Of a DNA stretch of 64,000 nt, positions 62,650 to 64,000 are shown in pieces (the stretch's first letter is position 1; every line of letters starts with the position of its first letter). Below the pieces are notes generated by a model. It was not told the origin of the DNA, did not search any database, and saw only the letters and a list, made by a program, of their open reading frames with translations. Position numbers and translations under genes: made by a program. Source of the DNA: Hahellaceae bacterium (GTDB lineage Bacteria; Pseudomonadota; Gammaproteobacteria; Pseudomonadales; Oleiphilaceae); assembly GCA_024234505.1 (NCBI GenBank), contig JACKOD010000001.1, forward strand, positions 434,001 through 498,000. The letters run 5' to 3'.

Positions 62650-63612
62650 TTGGCGGATCAAGAAAGTACCAATAGCGTCAGCACAAAAGAGTGGAAGCTG
62701 ATAGAAAAAACCATGCTTCAGATGACGGCGGAGCAGCGTAGGGCTCGTCGATGGGGAATATTCTTTAAGTTGCTTACCTTTGTATACCTTTTCTCGCTTT
62801 TACTCATATTTAAAGCAGAGGTGGATCCAAAGGTGCATCATGGAGGGGAATCCTTTACCGCATTTGTTGATGTGAATGGTGTCATTGCCGCAGGTGAGGA
62901 TGCCAATGCTGATGATATTGTTTCGGGATTGCGCGATGCGTTCGACGATCCGGGAACGGCGGCTATTATCATGCGAATTAATAGTCCTGGTGGTAGTCCG
63001 GTGCAGGCTGGATATGTTTACGATGAAATAAAGCGTTTAAGACAGCTTCATCCAGATACCAAATTGTATGCAGTTATCTCTGATTTGGGGGCATCTGGTG
63101 CGTACTACATCGCAGCGGCGGCGGATGCCATCTATGCAGATAAAGCCAGTCTGGTGGGTTCGATAGGCGTGGTGGCCTCTGGCTTCGGGTTTGTAGAGTC
63201 CATGGAGAAGCTTGGTGTTGAGCGTAGAACTTATACTGCGGGTGAGCATAAGGCTTTTCTTGACCCTTTTAGTCCTCAGCGCGATCAGGAGGTAGACTTC
63301 TGGCAGTCGGTGCTCAATAAAACACATCAGCAGTTTATTGGCAAGGTAAAGGAGGGGAGAGGGGATCGTCTAAAAGAGGATCCGTTGATGTTTTCTGGTT
63401 TGGTCTGGAGTGGTGAGCAGGCGCTGGAGCTGGGGCTGATTGATGGATTGGGAAGTGCCGGGTTTGTTGCCCGTGAAATTATTGGAGAAGAAAATACTGT
63501 CGATTTTACTGCACAGCCGGATGCCTTTGAGAAGTTTGTTCAGCGTATGGGAACGGTCGTGGGGGATGTTATTGTTAATCGCGTGGCAAGCAGTAATTTG
63601 CAATTAAGGTAG
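62650..63612 (+). CDS. sppA: Signal peptide peptidase SppA (36-kDa type, S49)
   Basis: A membrane serine peptidase of 320 residues that clears cleaved signal peptides. One membrane helix at about residues 40-58 is followed by an S49 domain: IIMRINSPGGSPVQAGYVYD, VISDLGASGAYYIAAAADAI with the nucleophile Ser, and SLVGSIGVVASGFGF. The Lys of the Ser/Lys dyad is probably in YTAGEHKAFLDPF. The start is TTG 62650 with AGGGAGAG about ten bases upstream. A second S49 enzyme, SohB, is encoded at 46215-47273. Confidence 0.93.
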   Translation: MADQESTNSVSTKEWKLIEKTMLQMTAEQRRARRWGIFFKLLTFVYLFSLLLIFKAEVDPKVHHGGESFTAFVDVNGVIAAGEDANADDIVSGLRDAFDDPGTAAIIMRINSPGGSPVQAGYVYDEIKRLRQLHPDTKLYAVISDLGASGAYYIAAAADAIYADKASLVGSIGVVASGFGFVESMEKLGVERRTYTAGEHKAFLDPFSPQRDQEVDFWQSVLNKTHQQFIGKVKEGRGDRLKEDPLMFSGLVWSGEQALELGLIDGLGSAGFVAREIIGEENTVDFTAQPDAFEKFVQRMGTVVGDVIVNRVASSNLQLR

Positions 63613-63649
63613 CCAGTCAATCCGACGCATGGAAGTTGATGCATGAAGG

Positions 63650-64000
63650 TTATTCGTCACATTGAAGTGCGGAAATGCCTTCTTTCTCCAGCATTGTGAC
63701 AAGGTCGATGAGGGGGAGCCCAATGAGTGTATTGGGGTCCTTCCCTTCCAAGGCCTCAAAAAGGCAAATGCCTAGCCCCTCCATTTTGAAACTTCCGGCG
63801 CAGTCATAGGGTCTTTCTCGCTCCAAATAGCACTCGATAGTCTTTTGACTCAAATTTCTGAACTTGACGGTATATTTGTCAATGATGGTGTTCACCTGGT
63901 TGGTCTGGCTATTAAATACGCTCAAGCCGGTGTAGAAAATGATGCTTTTGCCGCTGCATTCGCTCAATTGGTGCTTGGCTTTTGTGTGACTTCCTGGCTT
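63650..64000 (-). CDS. Maf-family nucleotide pyrophosphatase (N-terminus beyond window edge)
   Basis: The C-terminal part of a Maf/YceF-type protein; the frame is open through position 64000, so the start lies beyond the window. Visible segments are KPGSHTKAKHQLSECSGKS, IIFYTGLSVFN, ERPYDCAGSFKMEGLGICLF and LIGLPLIDLVTMLEKEGI, typical of Maf proteins that hydrolyse modified nucleoside triphosphates. The YceF subgroup (7-methyl-GTP) is suggested by the rluC/sppA neighbourhood, but the substrate-deciding N-terminus is missing. It is convergent with sppA. Confidence 0.92.
   Translation of the reverse strand, partial: KPGSHTKAKHQLSECSGKSIIFYTGLSVFNSQTNQVNTIIDKYTVKFRNLSQKTIECYLERERPYDCAGSFKMEGLGICLFEALEGKDPNTLIGLPLIDLVTMLEKEGISALQCDE

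Noticed and set aside
1..64000. tRNA genes, CRISPR arrays, insertion sequences or prophage genes
   Set aside because: No cloverleaf-like sequence, spaced identical repeats, transposase or integrase frames, or terminal inverted repeats were seen in the gaps between genes.

Overview
The window looks like an ordinary chromosomal segment of a gammaproteobacterium related to the Pseudomonadales/Oceanospirillales. GC content is moderate by eye. I see no mobile elements, CRISPR arrays, tRNA or rRNA genes. The lineage is inferred from gene content and order: folC-dedD-cvpA-purF-metZ; ftsK-lolA-rarA-crcB-serS-cysG; mltD-gloB-methyltransferase-rnhA-dnaQ; nhaB near fimL; and rne divergent from rluC-HAD-sppA-maf. 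Together these resemble Pseudomonas-type layouts. A FimL homologue, several PilZ/GGDEF/EAL/HDOD proteins, a chemoreceptor and a sigma-28-type promoter suggest a motile, c-di-GMP-using bacterium. The species cannot be named from sequence alone.

Layout. 1-13900 (+): housekeeping genes for folate, purine, methionine and siroheme synthesis, DNA translocation (FtsK), lipoprotein export (LolA), RarA, a fluoride channel and seryl-tRNA synthetase. 13990-15057 (-): a DAHP synthase. 15465-21377 (+): a signalling island with a DUF1631-like protein, a PilZ protein, a PotD-like periplasmic polyamine-binding protein and a HAMP-GGDEF-EAL membrane protein; the last two resemble the NspS/MbaA polyamine-sensing pair. 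21407-34477 (-): PutA, a lipoprotein alpha/beta hydrolase, FabI and a peptide ABC importer (yejF, yejE, yejB and two tandem yejA genes). 34597-36027 (+): an HDOD-GAF protein. 36067-41031: mltD and gloB (-), then a methyltransferase, rnhA and dnaQ (+). 41129-45777: nhaB (-), fimL and an unknown membrane protein (+), and an SCP2 protein (-). 46215-48309 (+): sohB and acuI. 48322-51747 (-): a CPA2 antiporter, a PilZ protein, an SH3 protein, yciI and yciB. 51852-56075 (+): the PHP exonuclease, then a three-gene module of chemoreceptor, STAS anti-anti-sigma factor and REC-PP2C-HATPase regulator behind a probable FliA promoter. 56149-59972 (-): a UPF0149 protein and RNase E. 60953-63612 (+): rluC, a HAD phosphatase and sppA. 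63650-64000 (-): a partial maf gene.

The most interesting parts are the NspS/MbaA-like pair beside DUF1631 and PilZ genes; the partner-switching module with its FliA-like promoter; the RNase E leader, close to 800 nt, with hairpins; and three 24-bp tandem repeats just upstream of sohB. The first gene (folC) and the last (maf) are cut by the window edges. Several start codons were moved inward from the longest open frame because Shine-Dalgarno position, family length or an upstream promoter favoured a later start; this is stated in each entry.
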